This document shows positions 40,838 to 56,422 of a stretch of DNA of 64,000 nucleotides, piece after piece. Location: contig VZSF01011141.1 of assembly GCA_013398295.1 (NCBI GenBank), forward strand, positions 646,741 to 710,740, given 5' to 3'. Origin of the DNA: Chionis minor. Its lineage: Eukaryota > Chordata > Aves > Charadriiformes > Chionididae. Position numbers and translations under genes: made by a program. The notes under the pieces are model-generated. The model ran no database searches. It was not told the DNA's origin and saw only the letters and a list, made by a program, of their open reading frames with translations. How positions within the stretch are numbered: position 1 is the first letter of the stretch; every line of letters starts with the position of its first letter.

Positions 40838-41550
40838 ACAAAATTGGAGAGGAGTGGCTGGAAAGCTGCCTGGCACAAAAGGATCTGGCGGTCCTGGTGG
40901 ACAGTCAGCTGAACATGAGCCAGCAGTGTGCCCAGGTGGCCAAGAAGGCCAAGGGCATCTTGGCCTGTATCAAGAATGGTGTGACCAGCAGGAGCAGGGA
41001 AGTGATTGTGCCCCTGTACTCAGCGCTGGTGAGGCCACAGCTTGAGTACTGTGTTCAGTTTTGGGTGCCACAGTACAGGAGAGACATTGAGGTGCTGGAG
41101 CGTGTCCAGAGAAGGGCAACGAAGCTGGTGAGGGGTCTGGAGAACAAGTCTTATGAGGACCAGCTGAGGGAATTGGGATTGTTTAGCCTGGAGAAGAGAA
41201 GGTTGAGGGGAGACCTTATCACTCTCTACAGCTACCTGAAAGGAGGGTGTAGCGAGGTGGGGGTCAATCTCTTCTCCCAAGTAACAAGCGATAGGACAAG
41301 AGGAAATGGCCTCAAGTTGTGCCAGGGGAGGTTTAGGTTGGATATTAGGAAAAAGTTCTTTACCAAAAGGGTTATCAAGCATTGGAATAGGCTGCCCAGG
41401 GAGGTGCTGGAATCACCGTCCCCAGAGGTACTTAAAAGACGGGTGGACGTGGTGCTGAGGGACATTGTTTAGGGGTGGTTTTGGCATAGGTTTATGGTTG
41501 GACTCGATGACCTTGAAGGTGTCTTCCAACCCAAGTGATTCTATGATTCT
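40838..41550 (+). mobile_element. CR1 LINE, 5'-truncated, intact C-terminal ORF2 frame
   Basis: From about 40838 the plus strand encodes the C-terminal part of CR1 ORF2 (after the reverse transcriptase core) in one uninterrupted frame ending at the TAG at about 41470. It is followed by a short 3' UTR with GGTTGGACTCGATGACCTTG, CTTCCAACCC and the terminal TGATTCTATGATTCT. The core RT motif (FADD) is missing through truncation, so the copy cannot move by itself. The absence of stops or frameshifts over about 210 codons suggests a fairly young copy. The open frame extends upstream into the CpG island, giving a 291-codon fusion frame from 40597. Confidence 0.9.
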
Positions 41551-41860
41551 AATACACTAGCTACAGGTGCCCATCCGTGTAGACTAGCCAATCTGAGACT
41601 CTTGCAAACTTACTTTGTCAGGAAAAAACCCTCATGCTTGGTAGCTGTCTGTGCTTAAACCAAAATGTCAATAGCTGTGAAAGTTCGGCATTCCTACAGA
41701 ACAAGGCAGAGCCAAGCTGGTGCACCCAAAAGATGAGAATGTGCTATCAGTTCCCCTTTGCAAACATTTCTAAGTGACTTGCTGACCTCCACATAGGGAC
41801 TCAGCGGCTGAGCAAATCTACATCAACGTTTTTAACCACACACCTAAAGTATCTCTCCTT

Positions 41861-41878
41861 CCCCCCCCCCCCCCCCCC
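41861..41878 (+). repeat. homopolymer run of 18 C
   Basis: Eighteen consecutive C bases flanked by CTCTCCTT and AGCCTCTCC. The exact length is likely to be unreliable in any assembly. Confidence 0.9.
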
Positions 41879-44800
41879 AGCCTCTCCCATGAAGCCTTCT
41901 TCACAGTAGAGCTTTGGATCATTTTTAGGGTCTGCTTTGCCTTCAAATTATGTAGAAACAACAGCATGTGACTCACCTGTTTAAATATATACATGCCAAG
42001 AGACTTGAAGAGGGTGGCACATGCAGCCTTTTTTACCTGGAGCTTTGTAATCTGCCTTTTGAGACGGCACAATGCATGTGTGCACGCATCTGCACTCCTC
42101 CACTGAGTTCTTCTGTCCCTTGACAGTTGTCCTCCCTATGGATCAGTGCTAGAGGACAATAAGAAACATACTTTGCCACTCGTTTATTGGGTGATCATTG
42201 GCAAGAAATCAATGGTAAGACAGGGCCCTCTTGAGGCTCAATACTACAGTTTCTCATGTCTCATTGACTCGGCCTCTTGCTATTCCTGCTCTGCCTCCAC
42301 TTACTATTAATTATGTTGACCAATCTGCCTTTTCTTTCCTGCACATCCAATCCTCCCCATTCATCCACCACCTGGAAGTGCTCCTTCTGCCCCCCTCCCC
42401 ACCCCCCTTCCCATTACATCTCGGTTCCATAACTGGAAATACTTGAATTTCCCAATGAAAAGATTTTAAGAAGTTAGCTGAGGTTTTGGGGATTTTTGTT
42501 TGGTTTTGTTTTTAAAGAATAAACCCCTATCAAACACCTTATACTCAACAAGAGTCTCAGAAATAGCTATGTTGCTTTAACTAAAGTTAAAAAAAAATAA
42601 AATATTTGAGATGGACCCTCTACAAGGCACTATTTCAGACCATGGAAAATAAGCTTAGCAAAGTTCTCAACAACATAATTAGGATCTCATGGGAAAGGCT
42701 AGCTAACATCATCTATATTCACAACTACATGGGCCTGCCCAGTCAATGATGACATGATAGATTTTATCATAAGATAATGGAGACAGCCATACCGAGGGCA
42801 CTGCAATTCTATCCCTGTTTCTCAGCTGTAGGCCAGTTTGGCTAGGGTTTTTTTCCCATCTGAATATATGTGAAATCACTCATAGCTCACATCCAAACAA
42901 CATTTTCAGGAGTGTTTTCACACAATTGCAAGTAGAAGAGGCACATACTTTCATTCGATGAGGACATGTAAACAGGCTTGAGGGTCAGACAGAACAATGA
43001 TGCTGTTCACAATGATCAGAAAATGATGAAGACATGCTGGTCTTAAAAGGAAATGTTAAAAGCTGTCATGGTGAGTTTAAAACAGATTGTTAGATAGCCA
43101 TGAGGGAAGAGCGAGAACCAGCTGGGACTTTTGATTTGAATATAAAACATATCCATGGAAGGGTGAAAGTCAGTCTCTGCAGGAATGGGAGTTGAATGTA
43201 TATGTTTTTAAATGTACGGTAGCTTGCTAAATTCCATGCATATAAAGGCATTTCTTGTACATGTGCTGACAAACATTGTATTTTGCTGCCCTGAAAACTG
43301 GAAAGCCGAAGGGTGTTACTTGAACATTGTCTGTTCAAATAAATGGATGAAAAAGAATATATACCATAGCTTCTATTGACATAGAAACACTTATATATAT
43401 GGACATCTGAGGGTGTTTCATTTTTTGCGGAGGGGTTCTACAAAACATGACCGCCGTTCCCTTAAACACCTACTCTTAAAAGTAGAAACATTTTGGGGTT
43501 CCCTCCCCCACCCATTTGCATTCCTAAACCTGTCCCAAGCATCTGTATTATGTTATCCAACACAGTGGCTGCTAACAAGACAATCAATATCAAAGGTTAC
43601 TTAGGGGGCATGGCTTTTTTCTGTCCTCAAAATACAAAGCTTATTGTAACAGGGATTTGAACTCTTTCACAGTGGAAAATGTCTTATAACCACTAAAAAA
43701 AAAAAAGCAGCATACTGGAATTCAATTTTTTAGAGTATGAAGACAGGAAATTTGCTTTAATAAACACTTTTCTGCACATCAGCATAAAATATATTTTTTC
43801 AGTTTCATAACTCGATTGTAAAATTTTACAGGGCAGGAACTTGGCATGCCAAGCACTGACCTAAATGCCTACTATTTCCTTGCTTTTAGAAAAGAATACT
43901 TGACCACTTATGCCTTAGTATTTTTGTATTCACATACAAACTCTTATCATTATGCTTCAAACAGTAAAAATTATTCTTATCTCACAGGCACTAGCGTCAG
44001 TCAGGCTACAGCAAAGACAAGTGGATTCCTGACATTGACTGAGCTAGAGGACTACTTAAGATAACAAACTTCCAAGCAGGTAAGCAAAACAATGGCTAGG
44101 TTGATTTGTACATAAATAAAGACATATATCTACAAGAGGAGAAGTGTTTAACTCTTTGTGCCTAATAACCTTCCAGCAATATGAAATATCAGATGACCAT
44201 TAAAAGGATTTCTTTTAAACAAGCCAATTGGGTACAAACAAAATTATGTTAGTCTGTAAATTTTTGAAAAGGGTAGCTGTTACTTTACTTATTGAAAGTA
44301 TCCCCATTTTATGTAATACCATGTTGCTTGCACAGGGGTCAGTGAAAGTTTTTTAAATACTATTGCTTAAGTCCCCCAAAATGCTTTTGAATTGAAAGAG
44401 GAGGGGAAAAGCTCCTCTAAGTCAATGATTTTTAAATTAGTTTTCACTAATTCATATGTTACGTGACCCAGCCAAAAGGAAGAAGCATCATTACCAACAG
44501 CTGAAAGTTCATATTTCTGTAGTGTTTTGCTTCCATGAAAAATTATATCATCATTTACAACAGGTCAGCTACATAAAGCAGTTAATGTGGATTCAGGATT
44601 TTGTACATCAACCCTCTTTCAAAAATAATGCCAAAGCATGAGAAAAAATATGAATGTGCTTAGGATCATTCTATACAACAGCATACTAACCACTTCATCT
44701 GCTCAATTTGTTAAAAAGGGTTTCAAAATAAATATTTGCTTGCTGACGAATGGCTGAAAAAAAGATTCTGTATTTACCTAGATGTCTAAAATTAGCAGTC

Positions 44801-45409
44801 TAAAACTACTGAGAAAATAAATAGGCATTTCTTCTGTTTTCCTTCAGGCTACATAAATCAAGCCACAACTGCACTCATCCAGCACCCAGTATCTGGTTCA
44901 ATGGCCTAACACGAAATCAAAAAGCCTTACGTCCCAAACATATCATCTCCAAAGGAGACAAGGCTGACAAATGGAGGTATGTTCAGAGATCCTTTACAAC
45001 ACTGGATGAGACACATTCATGAAGTGTCCAGGAAAGGGAGCATGTTTTAGGGACTGCATTTGCACCAGCTTCAATAACACGGACACACACTGGCTCACAG
45101 CTGGAACATCCAGGTGCAAACAATGAACAAAACCAAACAGGTGGAGGCAATTCAGAATCATGAACATTGGTCAGAAAACACTGCAGTTTATGCTTAAGTG
45201 TAAAGGATACTCCAAGTTTTAATACTAAATATATTTTTCCTTCATGTGGGGTTAATGCTCACCCTCCATGAAATACTTCATGCATTGAATAACACTAGAA
45301 GACATACTTTCCTCCTGGCAAAGCAGGCAGAATAAACAAAGCTCTCCAAAGGAATGGCTGAAGCCTGCAGAAGTGCAGGCAACTTGTTGCTGACAAGCCC
45401 TGATCCCGA
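41879..45409. other. AT-rich intergenic sequence, nothing recognised
   Basis: No gene, RNA or repeat end was recognised. Confidence 0.5.
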
Positions 45410-46349
45410 CCTTTGTGGTACTGTGTTCCAGTCCTGTGCAATGTATTCATCAATGACCTGGATGAAGGGATGGAGTGTACCATCAGCAAGTTTGCTGATG
45501 ACACAAAGCTGGGAGCAGTGGCTGACACACCAGGAGGCTGTGCTGCCATTCAGTGGGACCTGGACAGGCTGGAGAGTTGGGCAGGGAGAAACCTTATGAA
45601 GTTCAACAAAAGCAAGTGTCAGGTCCTGCACCTGGGGAGGAATAACCCCATGCAGCAGTACAGGCTGGGGGCTGACCTGCTGGAAAGCAGCTCTGCAGAG
45701 AGGGACCTGGGAGTCCTGGTGGACAACAGGATAACCATGGGCCAGCAGTGTGCCCTTGTGGTCAGGAAGGCCAATGGCATCCTGAGGTGCATCAAGAGGA
45801 GCATGGCCAGCAGGTCGAGGGAGGTCATCCTCCCCCTCTACTCTGCCCTTGTGAGGCCTCATCTGGGGTACTGTGTCCAGTTCTGGGCTCCCCAGTTCAA
45901 GGACAGGGAACTGCTGGAGAGGGTGCAGCAGAAGGCTACAAAAATGAGGGGGCTGGAGCATCTTTCTTATGAGGCTGAGGGAGTTGGGTCTTTTTAGTCT
46001 GGAGAAGCCTGAGAGGGGGATCTCATGTTTACAAATACCTAAAGGGAGGGTGCCAGGAGGAGGGGGCCAGTCTCTTTTCAGTGGTGCCCAGTAATAGAAC
46101 AAGAGGTAACAGGCACAAACTTGAACATAGAAAGTTCCATCTCAACATGAGGAGGAACTTCTTTCCTTTGAGGGTAACAGAGCACTGGAACAGGCTGCCC
46201 AAAGAGGTGGTGGAATCTCCAACTCTGGAGACATTCCAAACCGGCCTGGACGCCATCCTGTGCAACCTGCTGTAGGTCGCCCTGCTCTGGCAGGGGGGTT
46301 GGACCAGATTTCTAGAGGTCCCTTCCAACCCCTAACATTCTGTGATTCT
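45410..46349 (+). mobile_element. CR1 LINE, 5'-truncated, with reverse transcriptase fragment, frameshifted
   Basis: The plus strand from about 45413 encodes part of the CR1 ORF2 reverse transcriptase, including the catalytic FADD box ([10 protein letters not shown]) at about 45488-45517. It continues through the segment with [16 protein letters not shown]. The frame is broken at about 45,940-46,030 (lost bases around AAAATGAGGGG and a stop in the TTTTTAGTCTGG region). Coding resemblance resumes in another frame from about 46,050 ([13 protein letters not shown]) to the TAG near 46,273. The 3' end has GGTCCCTTCCAACCCC and a diverged ATTCTGTGATTCT tail. It is a dead copy, older than the 40.8 kb element and of the same subfamily as that at 56.0 kb. 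The long minus-strand open frame over it is only its shadow. Confidence 0.9.
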
Positions 46350-49300
46350 ACTGCAAAACATGGGAGAACCTAATGTGAATGAGCTGCCCTGCTAAGTTAC
46401 CTTCAAGTGAGCACTCAAGCCCTCACTAAACATTACAAGCACACGAACTTCCCTCTTAAACCAGAATTAGCACTGCCGCTATCCCAGACTCCAAGGGATT
46501 GAAACACTAACACGGGCACCATCATGGGAAAGCATGGAGGGCTGGTATAACCTGCTCCCCTACCAGCGACAGACAGGGCCTGCACTCCATCAAAGTAGGA
46601 GCTGTGCAATTAAGTGGTGATGATGCTGCTGTCCAGATGCTCAAGCTTGTATGATGTAAGGCAAAAGGCACAGAAAAGCAGCACTGACCAGGGTGACACA
46701 CAGGCGACTCCAAAACAAAATGAGCTTAACTGTTCTCGAGGTATTTTTTATTTTGAATCTCACATAAGATGTTCTTCAAATGCTGTATAGAAGCCTGTAC
46801 TTGCCACCTTCACAAGGACTTACCAGCATTTCTTCAGAGCACTTTGTTAGCTTTATACTTCACATGGAAATAGCATTTAGGTCTGGGAAGGACTACCAAT
46901 CCATGCACACCCACTAAAAACTGGTATTTTCATCCAGAAAAATAAATTAACTTTGCTTCTCCTCCCAACCAAAAGCCACAAAACATGCATTGTTGAGCAA
47001 ACCGTTCTGCATTATCCATTTCACAACAAGGAGAACCTGCAAGCGACATTAAATATGATCATCAACATAGGAAATGTAAGCCACAACTCTCCAACTCCCA
47101 GTCCCATGCTGAACACTAACCACATCCTTTCAGGGGACAGGTAATGGGTACCATTAGGGTTATGACTACAGACCGCTATAGAAAAAGTAGTATGAAATCT
47201 ACTTATCTGAAACCCCACAGCGTGTATCAATATCAATACATCTTCTACAGCAAAACAAAAGTTAACATCTCTCAAGTGTGGAAAAAACAGGTCTCTTCAG
47301 CCTACAAAGCACAGGTCTCAGATGAACATATGCTATGTCTTCCAATATGAAGCACTAGCAATCAGCTTCCTTGGCCAACTTGAATAAAAAACAAATTCAC
47401 TTTCATGAAAGACTAAGGTGAACCAGAAGGTTTGGGTGGAATTCAGTTCTGAAGGTACTGTTGAAAATCAAACACTAGGGATATTCTCTAAAAAGTCTAA
47501 CAAACTGAGTCTTAAATCAGTTCTCCAATGCTGATCCTGTATAGGTTCTCAGGTCACTTCCAGAAATAGAACATTACAGGAAATACCTTGATACCCAAGT
47601 ATTTTGATCACAAAATTTAAGATCGCAATCCAATTCCTTCTGGCAAATATCTTTAGGGAGTGTTGTTTCTGTTCCCATGAACGAAACCTTGGCATGGAAA
47701 GACAGTTCTCATTCCCTAGTATTAATATTCACCACCATGTAAAATGATTGGTCAACTTATTAAAAAAAATTATAGTCCTGAACTTAAGAAATCTTTCCAT
47801 TGTTGCAGAGGAAACGCTGCCTAACAGACTTGGTCCTATACTACAGCTCTCCGTACTCGAAGTCCTTCAGAGTTGACTGACAATACTTGACAGTAATCAA
47901 AACAAAATGCATAACCCAGCTACTGCTGACATAGCAATACCAATATACCATGCTGTAAACAAAACAGAAATCATTGTGATAATGAAGATACTTTTCCCCA
48001 CACACACACTGAAAATATAGAGGTTAAAATTGTGTTAAGTGAAGCTGAACAGCTGGACTCCTACTTCCTCAATTATTTTAAACCTGCAAATATGTAAAAC
48101 TCCTTAAGGACCTATTTACATTACAATTAAGACCAATAACTTGGCTAAACGTATCAATCAAACATTAACAATTCTTATACAACTATAGCTTCAGTGTGAA
48201 TCTTCCACATATATAACTTTAAACAAAAAAACACCCAAAAACTTCTAAGGAATTTCAATGCTCCCGTCAAAAATAAAAAGCAGCAAAACAACTCTGAATC
48301 CATGAAAACAGGCATCTCACCAGCATTTAGTGTGAATCAAACTGGTGCTATTGTACTATTCTAGCCTAAGTGAACATCTTACCGCAACCTTCCTGTAGGT
48401 TTTGAGTGCTCACAGAACATTCTTCTTTACCCAGCATACCCCATTTCCCAAAGATCTTCTTCAACCACTGTAAATAAATATGCCCCAAATTAGGAAGTTA
48501 TCTCCTCACATTGCTGTCCATTGTCTATCCTTACGGACAGATTTCCACTTGAGAGCCATACATGAACTCCACGACTATGACCTTGTTCCTCAAATGCAGT
48601 CTCTGAGGTAAGAGACACTACAGCATGATAGTTGGACAGGAAATCCAGTGACAATACTGGAATGCAGTATATTATTTTGAATTTGCTTTCACCATGAATA
48701 ACAAGGGGAGTGCAAAGGACAACTTTGGATATCAAATACAGAAGGGGAACACACTTCTACACCCTTAGAGGATGAAGGTGAAGTAGTAAAAGCCAGACAA
48801 CTTCTACAGAATTTTATTATATCAACAGGTCGAAACCTTTATTTTTACTTATCCTTTCCAGCAATCTTCCTTTTCCTTTGACTTGAAGATCATGAAGTCA
48901 GAATTATAATTCACCTAGACGTAAATACTTCCTCTTTCCTCTTCTAATAGCCTTCCTATTTCATACCTTCCCCACCCCCCTCCAACAGTAAATTAGGAAA
49001 AAGTCCCCCCTCAAACTTGAGTGTGCGTTGGTATTCGTGCTATCCATCACAAGATACCATTAGATTTGTGAGTGTAAGTTGTACCAGCAGTTTTCCATGT
49101 TGAGTTGAGCTCAAGCTAAGTAAGTTTCACTGAGAAGAGCAAATCCAGTTTAAAAGAAATAATCTAAGGTCTGTTAACTTCATATAATCATACATATCCA
49201 GAACACAAGTATCTATAGGCTATTTACTTGCCTGAATTCCCTTTGAAGTCAGTGAAGCATAGCCGAATTAAGGACCACGGTCTTATCTATTCTCCTGGAT

Positions 49301-51397
49301 CATTTTGTTGTTAAACAACAAAATTAAAAGCCCTATTTTAGCCAACAAAACAAAGAATCTGGAAAAGCTGTTTGTTTGCACACACTTAGCAAAGACTCCC
49401 CCATATTTGAGAATGCAAATTGACAGATTTCATCTTTTCAAAAATCTTCACTCCCTACCCTGGAGGAGCTTACTGGATCACACATCTGTTAGCCTGCATC
49501 CAGAGATGCAAGGACTTAAGATGACTTTACTACTCCTAGCAGATTAAAAAAACAGGGTTTGGTACAGAAGCATAATCAAGAAACAATTCCAAACTCAGCA
49601 AGACACAGGCCACTGAACCCAGGTATTGACTTGGATCCCAATTCCCTTGTGAATTTAACTCTGATAAACGGCTGGCCAAGGAAAAGCAAGCCATAAATGC
49701 TGTTAAGACTGCCACGATTTCAGGCAATTCTTTCTCTGGAATGCAGCTGCAAGTAACATTATAAAAAACACAAAGCACAAGTTGTCCCAAGTGTATTTTA
49801 TCCAAAACTCTTGAAAGATGTAGCTTCTTAAAATGGGACAAGAAATGAAGTGTGCTTTGGTGTGCTTCTGTATGCAAGGAAGACAGTACTCAACAACTGA
49901 CTAAACGCAACTATTAAAGTTTTTCAGTAGTTAAGTGTCTTTCAACTCTACTGAAAAGGAATACTCTTGCAAGTTATTCCTAGTGTTTAGAAACCTGCAG
50001 TAATTTAAGGCAGTAAGATCTGCAACTAACTTACCCACAGGAGCGAATTTCTGTCATTTCAACTATATTCAAAAACATCCAAATGGAAAATGGTAACATT
50101 TGTATATTTAACTTCTATTTATAATACTAGCTTGACATTAGCCAAAATGTTAAAAGTTACTTGAACCTCTCTCCTGAGAAATTCACAGACAAGACTGAAC
50201 ATAAATCAAGTTCAGCACATGGATACATTTGTTTTTAACCAGACTTGGAACAGGTGACTCCATTAAGTACACCTCAAAATGTTACTGCAGGAACCTCTCA
50301 CAAATCCAAGTCACCCAGATCTAGCTACTAGAAAGCTCTGACAGGCCGAAAACCAAAAGACACTTTAAGAGCTTTAATGAGAGCTGGAAGAAAGTGCATC
50401 TGATCCCAGCATCTGGAGAAGATACCTGCCTCTACGCTACCTAAATGATTGGGGATATCAATAAAAGGGTTACAAACCATACAGAAAATTCAAGATCAAG
50501 AGCCTGAGAAGATACACATTCCCATCTCCACAATCTACAAGTGCCCAGCCCAACATACTTACATTCATCACCTCCTTATCAGCATAACAGAGCAATTACT
50601 GACGACTCCTCAGAGCTACACCACAGAAAACAACTTGCAGAAGAGAAAGTAATCTTGAATTCTGATACCAATCCCACCTTACTGTCAAAAAGCAAAAACA
50701 TTGACAAAAAACCAAGTTCTGTACATTATCCAACTACTAAGGAAACCAAGACACCAGGCAAGTCACAGTTTAACACTGCCTTGTTGAGCAGTGAGATCTT
50801 AACTACTTGGCTACCTCGACTACTGAGAACTACAGAATCAGATCTAGAAGTACACAACAATACTTTAATAAGCCAATTCTACCAATAATTTGCTTCAGAA
50901 TCAGGGGGCAAGGGGTGAGGAAAAGCTCAATAAAACACACCTAATGTGAAGTAAGTTCCCTGAATAAATTAAGATAGCATTTAAAACTTCCTGCAGCATC
51001 TCAGAAGACTTGGGTAACGGATAAGGCTGTTTTCCTCATCTGTTTCAGTAGAGGGAGCCAAAGTTTCATCACAGATGCAGCAGTTGCTTCAAACTTTCCC
51101 TAACAAGTTACTTATAATGCCTGCAGAAGCACAGGCCTAAGAGTTGCCAAACAAAGGTACTGTCAGAATTTGAGACTCAAAAGCTGTGCGAAGTTCAGTA
51201 AGCTGGTCATATCTGGGGTACAAACAGGAAACAGAAGGACCCTAGAATGGAATGGCAGGGATTGCCATTATCCTTTTAGCAGCCAACAGAGTCAACGTAC
51301 TAAAACTCCACCACGACCTGCAAAGTCCTTGCATTTTCTGATGTTCCCCTTTGCAAATCGAAGAACTATTCCACAGATACCCACCCATTAATCACAC
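46350..51397. other. AT-rich intergenic sequence 3' of RPS12, nothing recognised
   Basis: About 5 kb without a recognisable exon, RNA gene or repeat end. Confidence 0.5.
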
Positions 51398-51416
51398 AAA
51401 CACATCAGGTTCAAAA

Positions 51417-51422
51417 TTTATT
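51417..51422 (-). terminator. RPS12 poly(A) signal AATAAA
   Basis: AATAAA on the minus strand, 7 bp past the RPS12 stop codon, followed by a GT-rich stretch (TGTGTTTGTGTG) suited to a downstream element. This predicts cleavage near 51,398-51,405. The very short 3' UTR is typical of ribosomal protein genes. Confidence 0.85.
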
Positions 51423-51428
51423 TTCCAT

Positions 51429-55680
<4,252 letters not shown>

Positions 55681-56022
55681 GGACCTCGGAACTCTAAAAA
55701 GTGCACCTGCACGTTGGTGTTCCCGGCAGGTGCTCACACACTTTATGTGTGTTGGGGGGTGTTCACCAGTGGGTTGATCGGTGCGTCTGCGGCACGGCAC
55801 CACGCTTCAGACATGTTACTGGCTCAGGTGCTGTTGGTCGGACAGGGGACTTTGTCCATCCTGTCTCTTTCAGGCTTGACAGTTTGATTGCTGGGCGATT
55901 TACTTACTGCCATCTTTGCAAAAAATATGTAGCGACAAAATACAACAAAAGTAGGTAACAAATATAGCCATGTTTTGTGGCTAATGCAATCAAGCACATT
56001 TCTTGTGTTGTCTTTGTTATCT
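55681..56022. other. intergenic sequence, nothing recognised
   Basis: Transition from the CpG island to AT-rich DNA. No exon was recognised. Confidence 0.5.
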
Positions 56023-56422
56023 TTCTTACAAGGAACGGCTGAGGGAGTTGGGTCTTTTTAGTCCAGAGAAGAGAAGACTAAGGGGGAATCTCATGAATGC
56101 TTACAACTACTTACAGGGAGGGTGCCAGGAGGAGGGGGCCAGTCTCTTTTCAGTGGTGCCCAGTAATAGAACAAAAGGTAACAGGCACAAACTTGAACAT
56201 AGGAAGTTCCATCCAGACATGAGGAGGAACTTCTTTCCTTTGAGGGTGGCAGAGCACTGGAACAGGCTGCCCAGAGAGGTGGTGGAGTCTCCGACTCTGG
56301 AGACATTCCAAACCCGCCTGGACGCCATCCTGTGCAACCTGCTGTAGGTGGACCTGCTCGGGCAGGGCGGTTGGACTAGATGATCTCCAGAGGTCCCTTC
56401 CAACCCCAGTGATTCTATGATT
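56023..56422 (+). mobile_element. CR1 LINE, 3' 0.4 kb only
   Basis: Starts at about the CR1 'gaggaacggctgagggagttggg' region and encodes the last part of ORF2 without interruption to a TAG near 56,347. The 3' UTR follows with GGTTGGACTAGATGATCTCC, GGTCCCTTCCAACCCC and the GTGATTCTATGATT tail. It aligns closely with the 3' part of the 45.4-46.35 kb copy (only scattered differences over about 300 bp) and lies in the same orientation. Confidence 0.92.

Noticed and set aside
45278..46102. 274-codon minus-strand open frame
   Set aside because: It is the antisense shadow of the CR1 coding sequence at 45.4-46.35 kb, which reads as reverse transcriptase on the plus strand.
1..51397. Search for EYA4 or other known exons in the left 51 kb
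   Set aside because: No conserved coding block flanked by splice sites was recognised; gene order alone cannot support a feature.
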